Assembly (NCBI RefSeq): GCF_018070465.1
Contig: NZ_JAGPXT010000003.1
Coordinates: 248,001-312,000 of the forward strand
Reading direction: 5' to 3'
DNA from: Micromonospora sp. C95
GTDB lineage: Bacteria > Actinomycetota > Actinomycetes > Mycobacteriales > Micromonosporaceae
DNA: 64,000 bases
The position numbers were made by a program, and so were the translations under genes. The notes under the pieces are model-generated. The model saw only the letters and a list, made by a program, of their open reading frames with translations. It was not told the origin of the DNA and did no database searches. Positions 52,296 through 60,596 of the stretch are shown piece after piece. Positions within the stretch are counted from its first letter, which is position 1, and each line of letters opens with the position of its first letter.

Positions 52296-53288
52296 ATGGA
52301 CGACGATGAGGTGTGGGACGCGGTGAAGCAGACCCTTTCCGACGTACAGATGGATCGCCCGGTCGAGGCGATCGAGCAGCGCGGCCGAGCTCGGCGGCGC
52401 AACCGCAATCTGCTCGGCCTGGCCGCCGGCGGTGGCGTCGCGGCCGTGGCCGCGCTGGCGCTGGCCCTGCCGATGGCCACGGGAGCCGGCACGGCCCCGG
52501 CTCCGAGCGGTCCGGACATTCAGGCCGGGGCCGCCTCTCCGGCATTGGCCGGCAATACCAGGCTCGTGTCCCTGGCAGCCAACCTGACCGCCGACAACGC
52601 CTCGCTGCCGGGTGATGCGTCACTGGTCATCGAGAAGGTCGATGTCCGTCGGGGCACGGTGCCGTCTCGTACCCGGTACCACCTGTACACCGACAGCGGC
52701 GAGTACTACTACACGGAGGCCAGGAACGAACTCCCACGGGTGATCGCTCGTGGCGAGAACCTCGGCAACGGCTTCCACACCCGTGGGGTGACGGCGGCAC
52801 GCTACGCGGCAGCCGGTGACCTCGCCAAGGCCCGCGAGCAAATGATCAACTCTGTCTACGACGACGGAAAGCCCCCCACCGATGCCGAGCAGGACCTACC
52901 GGGGAGCCTTCGGCAGAAGGGGATCGAAAGTCCGTCGCCGCTCACCGATGAGGACCGGGAGAACATCGCCGACAACCACCTCTGGGTCACCAGCGTCGAT
53001 GTGCTCTCCGCGGGGGGAGGCGACCCGAAGGTACGGGCGGGCGTGCTTCGCCTGATCTCCACCATCGGCGATGTCACCGTGGCGGATTCGACGACCGGTG
53101 GGCAGCCCACCCTGACCATCACGGCGACGGTGTTCGGGGATGACACCGAACACGTGCTGACCATAAACGCTCAGAACGGGGTGCCGGTCAGTTCCAAGGT
53201 GAACTCCCCGGAGACGGGAGCCTCCTTTGCGGGAACCTTCGAGGTCTCTCGGGTGACGGTGGCCGACGTCGGCGCCGGCAGGTTCTGA
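52296..53288 (+). CDS. membrane-anchored partner of the ECF sigma factor (CU044_5270-like)
   Basis: 330 residues. A short cytoplasmic N-terminus (EVWDAVKQTLSDVQ) and a single helix at about 40-62 (LLGLAAGGGVAAVAALALALP) lead to a large extracytoplasmic domain. SRTRYHLYTDSGEYYYTEA and the terminal repeat-like strands fit proteins encoded with ECF sigmas in actinomycetes. No zinc-finger anti-sigma motif is present in the N-terminus, so the way it controls the sigma factor, if it does, is unknown. Confidence 0.75.
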   Translation: MDDDEVWDAVKQTLSDVQMDRPVEAIEQRGRARRRNRNLLGLAAGGGVAAVAALALALPMATGAGTAPAPSGPDIQAGAASPALAGNTRLVSLAANLTADNASLPGDASLVIEKVDVRRGTVPSRTRYHLYTDSGEYYYTEARNELPRVIARGENLGNGFHTRGVTAARYAAAGDLAKAREQMINSVYDDGKPPTDAEQDLPGSLRQKGIESPSPLTDEDRENIADNHLWVTSVDVLSAGGGDPKVRAGVLRLISTIGDVTVADSTTGGQPTLTITATVFGDDTEHVLTINAQNGVPVSSKVNSPETGASFAGTFEVSRVTVADVGAGRF

Positions 53289-53303
53289 CCCTCGATCCGC
53301 CGC

Positions 53304-53362
53304 CGTGGGCGCCGCCCACGATAGTGCCGGGTCCGAGCTGCGGAAACGCGGTTCGGACCCGG
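53304..53362. terminator. double hairpin between convergent operons
   Basis: CGTGGGC-GCC-GCCCACG (53304-53320) and CCGGGTCCGA-N16-TCGGACCCGG (53327-53362) are perfect stems of 7 and 10 bp. They lie between the stop of the sigma-partner gene and the stop of the convergent response regulator, the right place for a bidirectional terminator. Confidence 0.75.
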
Positions 53363-53432
53363 TACTTGTTCCGGCTGGCCTCCGCACTCCTGCGGCGGAC
53401 TTGACCTGCCGCTGAGTGGTGACCGCAGGTGC

Positions 53433-54089
53433 TCAGGCACGTGGTTGGACCAGGCCGTTGTCGTACGCGAAGATGACTGCCTGGACGCGGTCTCGCGCTC
53501 CGATCTTGGCTAGGACGCGACCGACGTGCTTCTTCACGGTGGATTCGGTGAGGGCGAAGCGTTCGGCGATCTCCGTGTTGGTGGCGCCGTGGCCGATTGC
53601 TTCGAGGACCTCTCGCTCGCGTTCGCTCAGGCTGCTCAGGCGGGGGTCCGCAGGTGCGGTCGGTGCTGGCTCCTGGAGGTAGGCGTCCATCAGCTTGCGG
53701 GTGAGGCTGGGGGCTACCACCGAGTCTCCGCTCGCGACGGCGCGGATGCCGGCGATCAGTTCCTCGGGGCGGGCGTCCTTGAGCAGGAAGCCGCTCGCTC
53801 CGGCGCGCAGTCCGGCGTAGACGTATTCGTCCAGGTCGAATGTGGTCAGGATCAGGACGTGGGTGCGGGAGCCGGCCGCAGTGATGCGGCGGGTGGCTTC
53901 GATGCCGTCCATGCCGGGCATGCGTACGTCCATCAGCACCACGTCGGGCCGGGTCTGGTCGACTTTCCGTACTGCCTCGGCGCCGTTTGCGGCCTCGCCC
54001 ACCACGGTCATGCCGGGCGTGCCGTCGAGCAGCATCTTGAAGCCCATCCGTTGCAACTGCTGGTCGTCGGCGATCAGAACGGTGGTCAT
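53433..54089 (-). CDS. NarL/FixJ-type response regulator
   Basis: 218 residues. Receiver acidic pair IADDQ, phospho-Asp 54 in VVLMDVRMPG, and Lys in FLLKDARPEE. The LuxR-type helix-turn-helix is LSEREREVLEAIGHGATNTEI with STVKKHVGRVLAKIG. It overlaps its kinase gene by four bases. It is highly similar along its length to the orphan regulator at 42135-42800. The adjacent ABC-2 exporter is its most likely target. Confidence 0.94.
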   Translation of the reverse strand: MTTVLIADDQQLQRMGFKMLLDGTPGMTVVGEAANGAEAVRKVDQTRPDVVLMDVRMPGMDGIEATRRITAAGSRTHVLILTTFDLDEYVYAGLRAGASGFLLKDARPEELIAGIRAVASGDSVVAPSLTRKLMDAYLQEPAPTAPADPRLSSLSEREREVLEAIGHGATNTEIAERFALTESTVKKHVGRVLAKIGARDRVQAVIFAYDNGLVQPRA

Positions 54090-55240
54090 GCGGGCTCCTT
54101 GAGGACTACGTCGACGAGCCAGCCGTGCTCCGTCGGGCCGGCGGTCACCACCCCGCTGTACATGGCGGCGCGTTCGCGGATGCCGAGCAGGCCATGGCTT
54201 GGGGCGGCCGGTGTGGCGACCCCGTTGTCGCGGACGTGTACTCGTACCTCTCCGTTGTCTGCGGCGAGGGTGACTGTCGCTGCCGCGCCGCGTCCCGCGT
54301 GTTTGAGGGTGTTGGTGAGCGCCTCCTGAACGATCCGGTAGACCGCGAGCTGCACGCCCCGGCCGAGGGTGTGCAGCTCGCCCGAGGTGGAGTAGGTCAC
54401 CGGCAGCCCGGCCGCCCGCACGCTCGGCAGCAGCCGGTCCAGATCGTCGATGCCCGGCTGCGGGCTCAGCTGCGGATCGTTGTCTCCTTCGCGCAGCACC
54501 CCCAGCACCCGGCGTAGCTCGGACAGCGCCTGCCGACCGGTGTCACCGATCAACCGGAGCGGTTCGGCGGTCTGCTCTGCCCGGGAGGTCGCGAGCGCGG
54601 CGCCGCCGTCGGCCAGGCCCACGATCACCGAGACGTGATGGCCGACGATGTCGTGCATCTCGCGGGCCACCCGGGCCCGCTCCTCGGCGACGGCGAGGCG
54701 GGCCCGCTGATCCCGCTCGACCTCCAGGCGGGCGGCGCGATCCTCGAGAGCGATGAGGTAAGCCCGGCGGGTGCGCACCGCGATGCCGGACGCGACCGCG
54801 GCAGTTGACGTGCCGATCACCAGGAACAGCGTGATGGTGCGGTTCTCCGTCACCGGAGCGATCACATAGATCTCGGCCACCAGCAGCGCGAGGGCGATCC
54901 CCGAGGCCCAGGCGAGCGCACGCCAAGAACCGCGGGAGGCCACGCCGAACAACATCACGAGCAGGATCACGCCGGCGCCGACGCCGACGCCCAATAGTCC
55001 CTCGATCAACTCGATGGCCGCGGTGACCAGGAAAGCCGGGAACGGGTACCGCCGTCGCCAGTACAGCGGCGGTAGCAGAACCAGGGTCGCGATCGTCGCC
55101 GACCAGGGTTCCTCGATGAGATTGGGGATGCTGAAGAGCACGATCGGGATGGCCACCAGGGTGTCCATCACCCACGGGTGGTGCCGGTCGAAGGCTCGTA
55201 ACCGTGCCTGCCGGTCCACCAGCCATCCCTGGTTGCTCAT
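54086..55240 (-). CDS. NarL-system sensor histidine kinase (HisKA_3)
   Basis: 384 residues from ATG 55240; a GTG at 55243 is one codon upstream. Four to five membrane helices fill residues 25-160, with little sensor domain outside the membrane. A coiled coil (RLEVERDQRARLAVAEERARVAREMHD) leads to the acceptor His in REMHDIVGHHVSV. The ATPase domain has VQEALTNTLKHA, VRDNGV and GLLGIRERAAMY. Intramembrane-sensing kinases of this type commonly control adjacent ABC exporters, as encoded here. Confidence 0.93.
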   Translation of the reverse strand: MSNQGWLVDRQARLRAFDRHHPWVMDTLVAIPIVLFSIPNLIEEPWSATIATLVLLPPLYWRRRYPFPAFLVTAAIELIEGLLGVGVGAGVILLVMLFGVASRGSWRALAWASGIALALLVAEIYVIAPVTENRTITLFLVIGTSTAAVASGIAVRTRRAYLIALEDRAARLEVERDQRARLAVAEERARVAREMHDIVGHHVSVIVGLADGGAALATSRAEQTAEPLRLIGDTGRQALSELRRVLGVLREGDNDPQLSPQPGIDDLDRLLPSVRAAGLPVTYSTSGELHTLGRGVQLAVYRIVQEALTNTLKHAGRGAAATVTLAADNGEVRVHVRDNGVATPAAPSHGLLGIRERAAMYSGVVTAGPTEHGWLVDVVLKEPA

Positions 55241-55263
55241 CACCAGATTCTCCCGCTACCCGC

Positions 55264-56013
55264 TCACGCGTCGGTCGTCTTCAGCCGGTACGCCGCCGCG
55301 GCGAGCGTCACGACCACGTACCCGGTGAAGACCGCGAGGCCGGCCCACGGGGCCAGGATGCCGTCCGCGTGGGTAAGCGTCATCACGGCGCTGCCGGCAT
55401 TGCTGGGCAGGTACGGGGTGATGGCCTCGGAGATCGAGTCCGGCAGCAGAGCGGCCAGACCGGGCACGATCAGCAGCAGGCCGGCCAGGATCGTGATGGC
55501 GCCGGCGCTGGAGCGGACGAGCATGCCGAGCGCGACCCCGAGCACCGCGACCAGGCCGAGATAGAGGCCGGCGCCGAGCAGGGCGCGCAGCACGCCGTCG
55601 TCGCCGAGGCCCAGGCCGCCGATGTCGTCGTTGAGTACGGCCGACCCCGCCACGAAAGCGGCGAAGGCACCGGCGGTCATCGTGACTAGGGCAGCCGACC
55701 CCGCCACGAGGCTCTTCGACCAGAGCACCGGCATCCGGCGCGGCACCGTGGCGAGGGTCGCCCGGATCATGCCAGTGGTGTATTCGCCGGCACCCAGCAG
55801 CGCACCGAGCACGCCGACGGAGAGCGCGGCCAGGGCGCTGCCGGACAGAGCCAGGTCGATCGAGGTCATGTTGTCGCCCGAGAAGGAAGCCGAGGCGATC
55901 ATGCCGAAGGCGATCAGGAGGAAGACGGAGATGCCGGTCGTGATCCAGGTGGAGCGCAGCGAGGAGAACTTGGTCCATTCGGCGGCGACGACGCCACCAG
56001 GGGTGATCTTCAT
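55264..56013 (-). CDS. ABC-2 type exporter permease
   Basis: 249 residues with six predicted helices. EWTKFSSLRSTWITTGISVFLL is the typical start, and YTTGMIRATLATVPRRMPVLWSKSL the first cytoplasmic loop of actinomycete ABC-2 permeases. It overlaps the ATPase gene by four bases. It probably exports a drug, peptide or lipid. The two-component genes downstream likely regulate it. Confidence 0.92.
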   Translation of the reverse strand: MKITPGGVVAAEWTKFSSLRSTWITTGISVFLLIAFGMIASASFSGDNMTSIDLALSGSALAALSVGVLGALLGAGEYTTGMIRATLATVPRRMPVLWSKSLVAGSAALVTMTAGAFAAFVAGSAVLNDDIGGLGLGDDGVLRALLGAGLYLGLVAVLGVALGMLVRSSAGAITILAGLLLIVPGLAALLPDSISEAITPYLPSNAGSAVMTLTHADGILAPWAGLAVFTGYVVVTLAAAAYRLKTTDA

Positions 56014-56906
56014 CGGGATGCCTCGTATTCGACAGCGTCGCGGGTCAGGTCCATGAACGCCGCTTCGAGCGAGGCGTTCTGCGGGGTGAGTTCGAACAGC
56101 GGGATGCCGCGGGCAGCCGCGGCCAGCCCGATCACGCGAGCGGAGGCGCCGGCGACGACCAGTTCCTCCGCACCGGTCGAGGTGACCGTGACACCCGGGC
56201 CGGCGATCGTCGTGCGCAGCGCGTCAGGGACGGGAGTGACGACCCGGACCCCCTCGGCCGTCACGAGGTCGGCCACGGTGGTGTCGGCCAGCAGCCTGCC
56301 CCGGCCCACGATGACCAGATGGTCCGCTATCAGCGAGACCTCGCTCATCAGGTGCGAGGACAACATCACGGTGCGGCCCTCGGCGGCCAGGCCGGTGAGC
56401 AGCTTGCGCACCCAGAGGACACCCTCGGGGTCGAGGCCGTTGACCGGCTCGTCGAGCATCACCACGGCCGGGTCGCCGAGCAGGGCGGCGGCGATGCCGA
56501 GCCGCTGGCCCATGCCGAGGGAGAACGCGCCGACCCGCTTGTGGGCGACGGCCGTGAGGCCGGCCAGGTCGAGCACCTCGTCGACGCGAGAGCGTGGGAT
56601 GCCGTGCGTACGGGCCAGAGCCAGTAGGTGGCTGACCGCTGTCCGGCCGGGGTGCGCAGCCTTCGCCTCGAGCAGCACGCCGATCTCGCGCAGCGGCGCC
56701 TTCGACGACGCGTACGGCTTGCCGTTGACCAGAACGTCGCCGGAGTTCGGCGCGTCGAGGCCGACGATCATCCGCATGGTCGTCGACTTGCCGGCACCGT
56801 TGGGGCCGAGGAAGCCGGTGACCTGTCCGGGCTTCGCGGTGAACGACAGACGGTCGACGACCGTCTTCGCTCCGTACCGCTTGGTTACTTCGCGTACTTG
56901 AATCAT
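56010..56906 (-). CDS. ABC-2 type exporter ATPase
   Basis: 298 residues from ATG 56906. Walker A GPNGAGKST, signature FSLGMGQRLGIA, Walker B VVMLDEPVNGLDPEG and H-loop LSSHLMSEVSLIADH. The signature is LGMGQ instead of LSGGQ, a usual variant in this actinomycete exporter group. The C-terminal region of about 80 residues ends with FELTPQNASLEAAFMDLT, as in drug-exporter ATPases. It forms one unit with the permease downstream. Confidence 0.93.
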   Translation of the reverse strand: MIQVREVTKRYGAKTVVDRLSFTAKPGQVTGFLGPNGAGKSTTMRMIVGLDAPNSGDVLVNGKPYASSKAPLREIGVLLEAKAAHPGRTAVSHLLALARTHGIPRSRVDEVLDLAGLTAVAHKRVGAFSLGMGQRLGIAAALLGDPAVVMLDEPVNGLDPEGVLWVRKLLTGLAAEGRTVMLSSHLMSEVSLIADHLVIVGRGRLLADTTVADLVTAEGVRVVTPVPDALRTTIAGPGVTVTSTGAEELVVAGASARVIGLAAAARGIPLFELTPQNASLEAAFMDLTRDAVEYEASR

Positions 56907-57012
56907 GCTCACAACGCTAGGTGTGGCCGGCGCCAGGATCGTGGTACCGCAGTCGACGCTTCCCGGCCGCCCCTGGTACCCAGGTACCACCGGCAATCCT
57001 TCAGCCGGCGCC

Positions 57013-57219
57013 TCAGTTGAGGACAGCGGTTGCCTCGATCTCCACGACGAGCTCGGGGGCGAAGAGCGCTTGGACGCCGATGACGGTGAGGGGCGGAGTC
57101 GCGGGCAGACCCTCGTCCTGCTGCGCCCGCGTGATGCCGGCGAGCACCTCGTCCCACTTCTCCGGTCCGCCGCCGCCTTCGCCCGCAGGCAGGTCGTCGA
57201 TCGCGACTGTCGTCGCCAT
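57013..57219 (-). pseudogene. truncated RidA (YjgF/UK114)-family fragment
   Basis: The frame from ATG 57219 gives 68 residues. They end LPATPPLTVIGVQALFAPEL followed by VEIEATAVLN, the C-terminal strand of RidA-type deaminases. In-frame sequence before it (ASMATTVAIDDLPAG) corresponds to the middle of the family, but the N-terminal half of the usual 125-130 residues is absent. It lies directly after the ATPase-less sugar importer. It is probably a dead remnant of a gene once belonging to that operon. Confidence 0.65.
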
Positions 57220-57298
57220 GCTGGCCGGGCCGGCCCGGGGAAACCGTCCTGGCGGATATTCGGCCGCCAGCCTGTCTGGTGAGCGGCACGGCACTGCC

Positions 57299-58117
57299 TC
57301 AGGTGCCGCCAAGCGAACCGCCGATACCACCGACACTGAAGTACTTGTTGAGCGTGGCGAACACGATGACCGGCGGCAGCAGCATGACCACCGCCAGCGC
57401 CATGACCGAGCCCCAGTCGGTGCCGTTTTGCTGGAAGAACGACTGAATGCCGATCGGCAAGGTGAACCGCTCCTGCGAGCGCAGGAACACGATGGCGACC
57501 AGGTAGTCGTTCCAGGAGACGAGGAACGTGAAGATCGCGGTGGACAGCAGCCCTGGCAGCGAGTTGCGCAGCACTATCCGGGTGAAGCCGGTGAACAGCG
57601 ACGCCCCGTCGATCCAGGCCGCCTCCTCCAGCGCCACCGGGATCGAGTCGATGTACGCAGCCATCATCCAGATCGCCACTGACATCGACGCGCCGACGTA
57701 GACGATGCCCAGGCCGACCAGGTTGTCGACCAGCCCGACCCGGGCGAACAGGATGAACAGCGGGATCACGGCCGTGATCACCGGCAGCGACTGGACGAAG
57801 AACAACAGCAACGAGTACGTGGAGACCGCCCGGCTGCGGCCGCGCGAGAGCACGTACCCGGCCGGAGCGGCGACCGCGACCGAGACGGCGACCGTGGCCA
57901 GCGTGACGCCCAGGCTGTTGGCTAGCCAGGTCAGGGTCGGGATGTCGCTGAAGATATGGACGAAGTTGGCGAGGCCGAAGGCGGCGGTGCTGCCCGAGGC
58001 CACGCCGGGGCGCAGGGACAGGATCAGCACGGCCGCCACCGGCACGAGAACGATGCCGGTGATGAGCAGGACCGCTGTGAAGCGCCACCACTGGCCGCGG
58101 GTGCCCTCGGACGTCAT
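57299..58117 (-). CDS. carbohydrate ABC transporter permease, MalG type
   Basis: 272 residues from ATG 58117, with six helices. The EAA loop is LEEAAWIDGASLFTGFTRIVLRNSLPG (key part EEAAWIDGAS). FTLPIGIQSFFQQNGTDWGSV is the usual periplasmic loop before the last helices. It overlaps the preceding permease by four bases and is the last gene of the operon apart from the RidA remnant. No ATPase gene follows. Confidence 0.93.
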   Translation of the reverse strand: MTSEGTRGQWWRFTAVLLITGIVLVPVAAVLILSLRPGVASGSTAAFGLANFVHIFSDIPTLTWLANSLGVTLATVAVSVAVAAPAGYVLSRGRSRAVSTYSLLLFFVQSLPVITAVIPLFILFARVGLVDNLVGLGIVYVGASMSVAIWMMAAYIDSIPVALEEAAWIDGASLFTGFTRIVLRNSLPGLLSTAIFTFLVSWNDYLVAIVFLRSQERFTLPIGIQSFFQQNGTDWGSVMALAVVMLLPPVIVFATLNKYFSVGGIGGSLGGT

Positions 58118-59049
58118 ACGTGCGCCTTTCTGATCTGCCGGTACAGTGCCACGGACACCACAACCAGGCTGACGGTCATCAGGAAGGCGATAGCCACGCC
58201 CGGGCCGACCTGGAAGTTCTGGAACACCGTGCGGTAGGACAGCACGACCAGCGAGGTGGTGGCGTCGACCGGGCCGCCACCGGTGAGCAGGAAGATGGTC
58301 GGGAAGTCGTTCACGCAGAAGATCGTCATGAGGATCCACGAGATGTACGTCGACCGGGAGATCATCGGCAGCGTGATGTGCCGGAACTGCTGCCACTTGG
58401 TGGCTCCATCGACGCCTGCGGCTTCATAGACGGTGTGGTCGACGCCGGCCAGGGCCGCACCGATCAGCATCATCATGAACGGCACGCTGATCCACACTTT
58501 GAACACGCACACCGTGATCTTGGCGAGCGTGGGGTCAGCCAGGAATAGAGGTGTGCCGAACCCGAGCGCCTCGGCAAGACTGGGCAGCGGGCTCTGCGGG
58601 GTGGCGACCAGCCAGTTCCAGGCCGTGGAGGAGACCACCACCGGCACCACCCACGGCAGCAGAAGCAGAGTCTTGAAGACCGTACGGCCGGGAATGCGAG
58701 TGCGCAGCAGCAGCGCCAGTCCCAGGCCGCCCAGCCAGCTGCCGAACACCCCGACCACGGTGAAGATCAGCGTGAATTCGACCGCTCGCCAGAAGGCGGG
58801 GCTGGTCAGCGTCGCCCGGTAGTTCTCGAGGCCGACGTACTCCCCCGCGTTGATCAGTGTGCCGTCGCGGACCGACTGGAGCGCGGCGTAGACCAGCGGG
58901 TAGGCGTTGATCAGGAGCAGCAGCACCAACGACGGCGCCACCAGAAGCAACAGGGTCCGCCGGGCCCGGCGAGATTTCCGCGTACGGGAAATCTCGCTCA
59001 GTGGCGAAGCGCCCCGCCGGAGCGTGTCCCGCTCGGAGGTGACCGTCAC
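58114..59049 (-). CDS. carbohydrate ABC transporter permease, MalF type
   Basis: 311 residues from GTG 59049. A basic tail of 30 residues precedes LLLVAPSLVLLLLINAYPLVY. The EAA loop is YEAAGVDGATKWQQFRHITLP. LNDFPTIFLLTGGGP-type motif is seen as VNDFPTIFLLTGGGPVDATT. It overlaps the binding-protein gene by four bases. It forms the channel with the second permease. Confidence 0.93.
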   Translation of the reverse strand: MTVTSERDTLRRGASPLSEISRTRKSRRARRTLLLLVAPSLVLLLLINAYPLVYAALQSVRDGTLINAGEYVGLENYRATLTSPAFWRAVEFTLIFTVVGVFGSWLGGLGLALLLRTRIPGRTVFKTLLLLPWVVPVVVSSTAWNWLVATPQSPLPSLAEALGFGTPLFLADPTLAKITVCVFKVWISVPFMMMLIGAALAGVDHTVYEAAGVDGATKWQQFRHITLPMISRSTYISWILMTIFCVNDFPTIFLLTGGGPVDATTSLVVLSYRTVFQNFQVGPGVAIAFLMTVSLVVVSVALYRQIRKAHV

Positions 59050-60353
59050 TTGACGATCGCCTCGAGCGCCTGCTGCAGGGTGGTCAACGCTGGCCGTGGG
59101 TCCTTACCGGCCAGCACGGTCTGCGCGAACTGGGTGATCGGCTGGCTGGAGTCCACCGAGGCCAGTCCACCGAACAGGCTCTTCGAGTTGGCCGCGAAGG
59201 TCCTGGCCACCGGCGCCCACTCGGCGATGATCTTCGCCTTCTGCTGCTGCGCCTGGAACTCGGGCAGGGCGACGATCGACTTCAGCACCGGCAGGCCCGC
59301 CACCACGTTCTGCTGCCAGAAGGTCTTCATGTTGCGGATGTAGTACGACAGGAACGCCTCGGATCCCTCCTGGGACGGGGTATTGGCGTACATCATGATG
59401 TTGTTCTGGAACACCAGGCCTGCCTTGGCGCCGCCGGGGCCGGTAAGCGGGCCCATCACCCGCAGGTCGCCGTCGGTCTCGCCGGTGTCGGTGTCCAGCC
59501 CGGCGGTGTGGATGCCCATCGCGACCTTCTTGTTCTTCCACTGCGTGATCAGGTTGTCGGTGGTGTAGCTGATCGACGCCGGGTCGACCGCCTTCGCCCT
59601 GACCAACTCCTGCACGAATCGCATCGCCTCGAGGTTGGCCTCGGTGACGACGTCGACCTTGCCGTCGGGGTCGAACAGGCCGCCACCGTTGTTCAGCATC
59701 ATCAGGTGCAGGCCCTGGCTGCCGAGGTTGTTGCCAGCGCCCGCACCGGTGCCGAACCCGAACAGGCCCCGCCCGGACAGTGTCCGGCAGGCGGTCAGCA
59801 GCTCGTCCCACGTGGCCGGCACCTTGACGCCGGCCGCGTCGAGCAGGGACTTGCGGTACCACCACACCCGGAAGTCGAGCTGCCACGGCACCGCCGCGTA
59901 GCCGTTGGCGGTCTTCATCGCGTCCAGCTGACCAGGCAAGAAGTCGTCGGCCGTGCCGTCCTGGCGGAATTGGTTGATCACACCGTCGGCGTACGCGATC
60001 GCCCCCTGCTCGGCGAACTGGAAGGCCTGGAAACCACCGCCGGTGCTGACCGCCGGACCGGTCTTGGAGGCGATGGCCGATGAGAAGGTCTGGCTGAAGT
60101 TGGCCCACTGGATGCCCTGGTAAGTCGCCCTCGGTAGGTCGCCAGCCGGCCGGTAGCCCTCGGTGAGCTTCTTCGCGGCGGCCGTGTAGTTCGATTGGCC
60201 CCACGGCATGTCCCAGAACTTGAGACTGCCCCCGCCCGAGGCGGACCCGCCACCGCACGCCGACAACAACATTCCGCCGCCGACAGCGGCGCCCAGACCG
60301 AGGAAGCCACGGCGAGAGAAACGGCCAGGCACGGACGGGTCGATCGTGTTCAT
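59046..60353 (-). CDS. carbohydrate ABC transporter binding lipoprotein (Tat-type signal)
   Basis: 435 residues. The signal has twin arginines (SRRGFLGLG) and a lipobox (LLSAC, Cys about 33), so it is likely exported folded by Tat and lipid-anchored. The mature part is a family 1 receptor with GGGFQAFQFAEQGAIAYADG and WWYRKSLLDAAGVKVPATWDELL, typical of MalE/UgpB relatives. Its substrate is a sugar or glycoside, otherwise unknown. It leads an operon with two permeases but no ATPase, so the energising subunit must come from elsewhere, as with the shared MsiK ATPase of streptomycetes. Confidence 0.93.
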   Translation of the reverse strand: MNTIDPSVPGRFSRRGFLGLGAAVGGGMLLSACGGGSASGGGSLKFWDMPWGQSNYTAAAKKLTEGYRPAGDLPRATYQGIQWANFSQTFSSAIASKTGPAVSTGGGFQAFQFAEQGAIAYADGVINQFRQDGTADDFLPGQLDAMKTANGYAAVPWQLDFRVWWYRKSLLDAAGVKVPATWDELLTACRTLSGRGLFGFGTGAGAGNNLGSQGLHLMMLNNGGGLFDPDGKVDVVTEANLEAMRFVQELVRAKAVDPASISYTTDNLITQWKNKKVAMGIHTAGLDTDTGETDGDLRVMGPLTGPGGAKAGLVFQNNIMMYANTPSQEGSEAFLSYYIRNMKTFWQQNVVAGLPVLKSIVALPEFQAQQQKAKIIAEWAPVARTFAANSKSLFGGLASVDSSQPITQFAQTVLAGKDPRPALTTLQQALEAIVK

Positions 60354-60484
60354 GGTTGCTCCTTCGATCCCAGACCAGCTGGGAGATGACCGCTCAGTGG
60401 CAACGGCCGGTCGGCAGCGCCGCGCGACGGACCGGAGGGTCGGACGAGGACGACGCTAGGTGGCGGCGCGATGTCCAGGTTCGG

Positions 60485-60502
60485 GGCCAAGCGCTGAACA
60501 AC
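60485..60502. promoter_or_regulatory. possible LacI-type operator in the sugar operon promoter region
   Basis: The 243-base divergent gap between the binding-protein gene and the nSTAND gene contains GGCCAAGCGCTGAACAAC, centred on the palindrome AGCGCT, which resembles the centre of LacI-family operators. The flanks are not symmetric, and no LacI gene is present in the window. Confidence 0.25.
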
Positions 60503-60596
60503 AAAAGCCGAACACCGCCGCCCGACGGCACGAGGGACAACGCGGCTGGAATGCGTCGGATATACAGCAGATTGGTAAACCACGATGGGAGGTACG

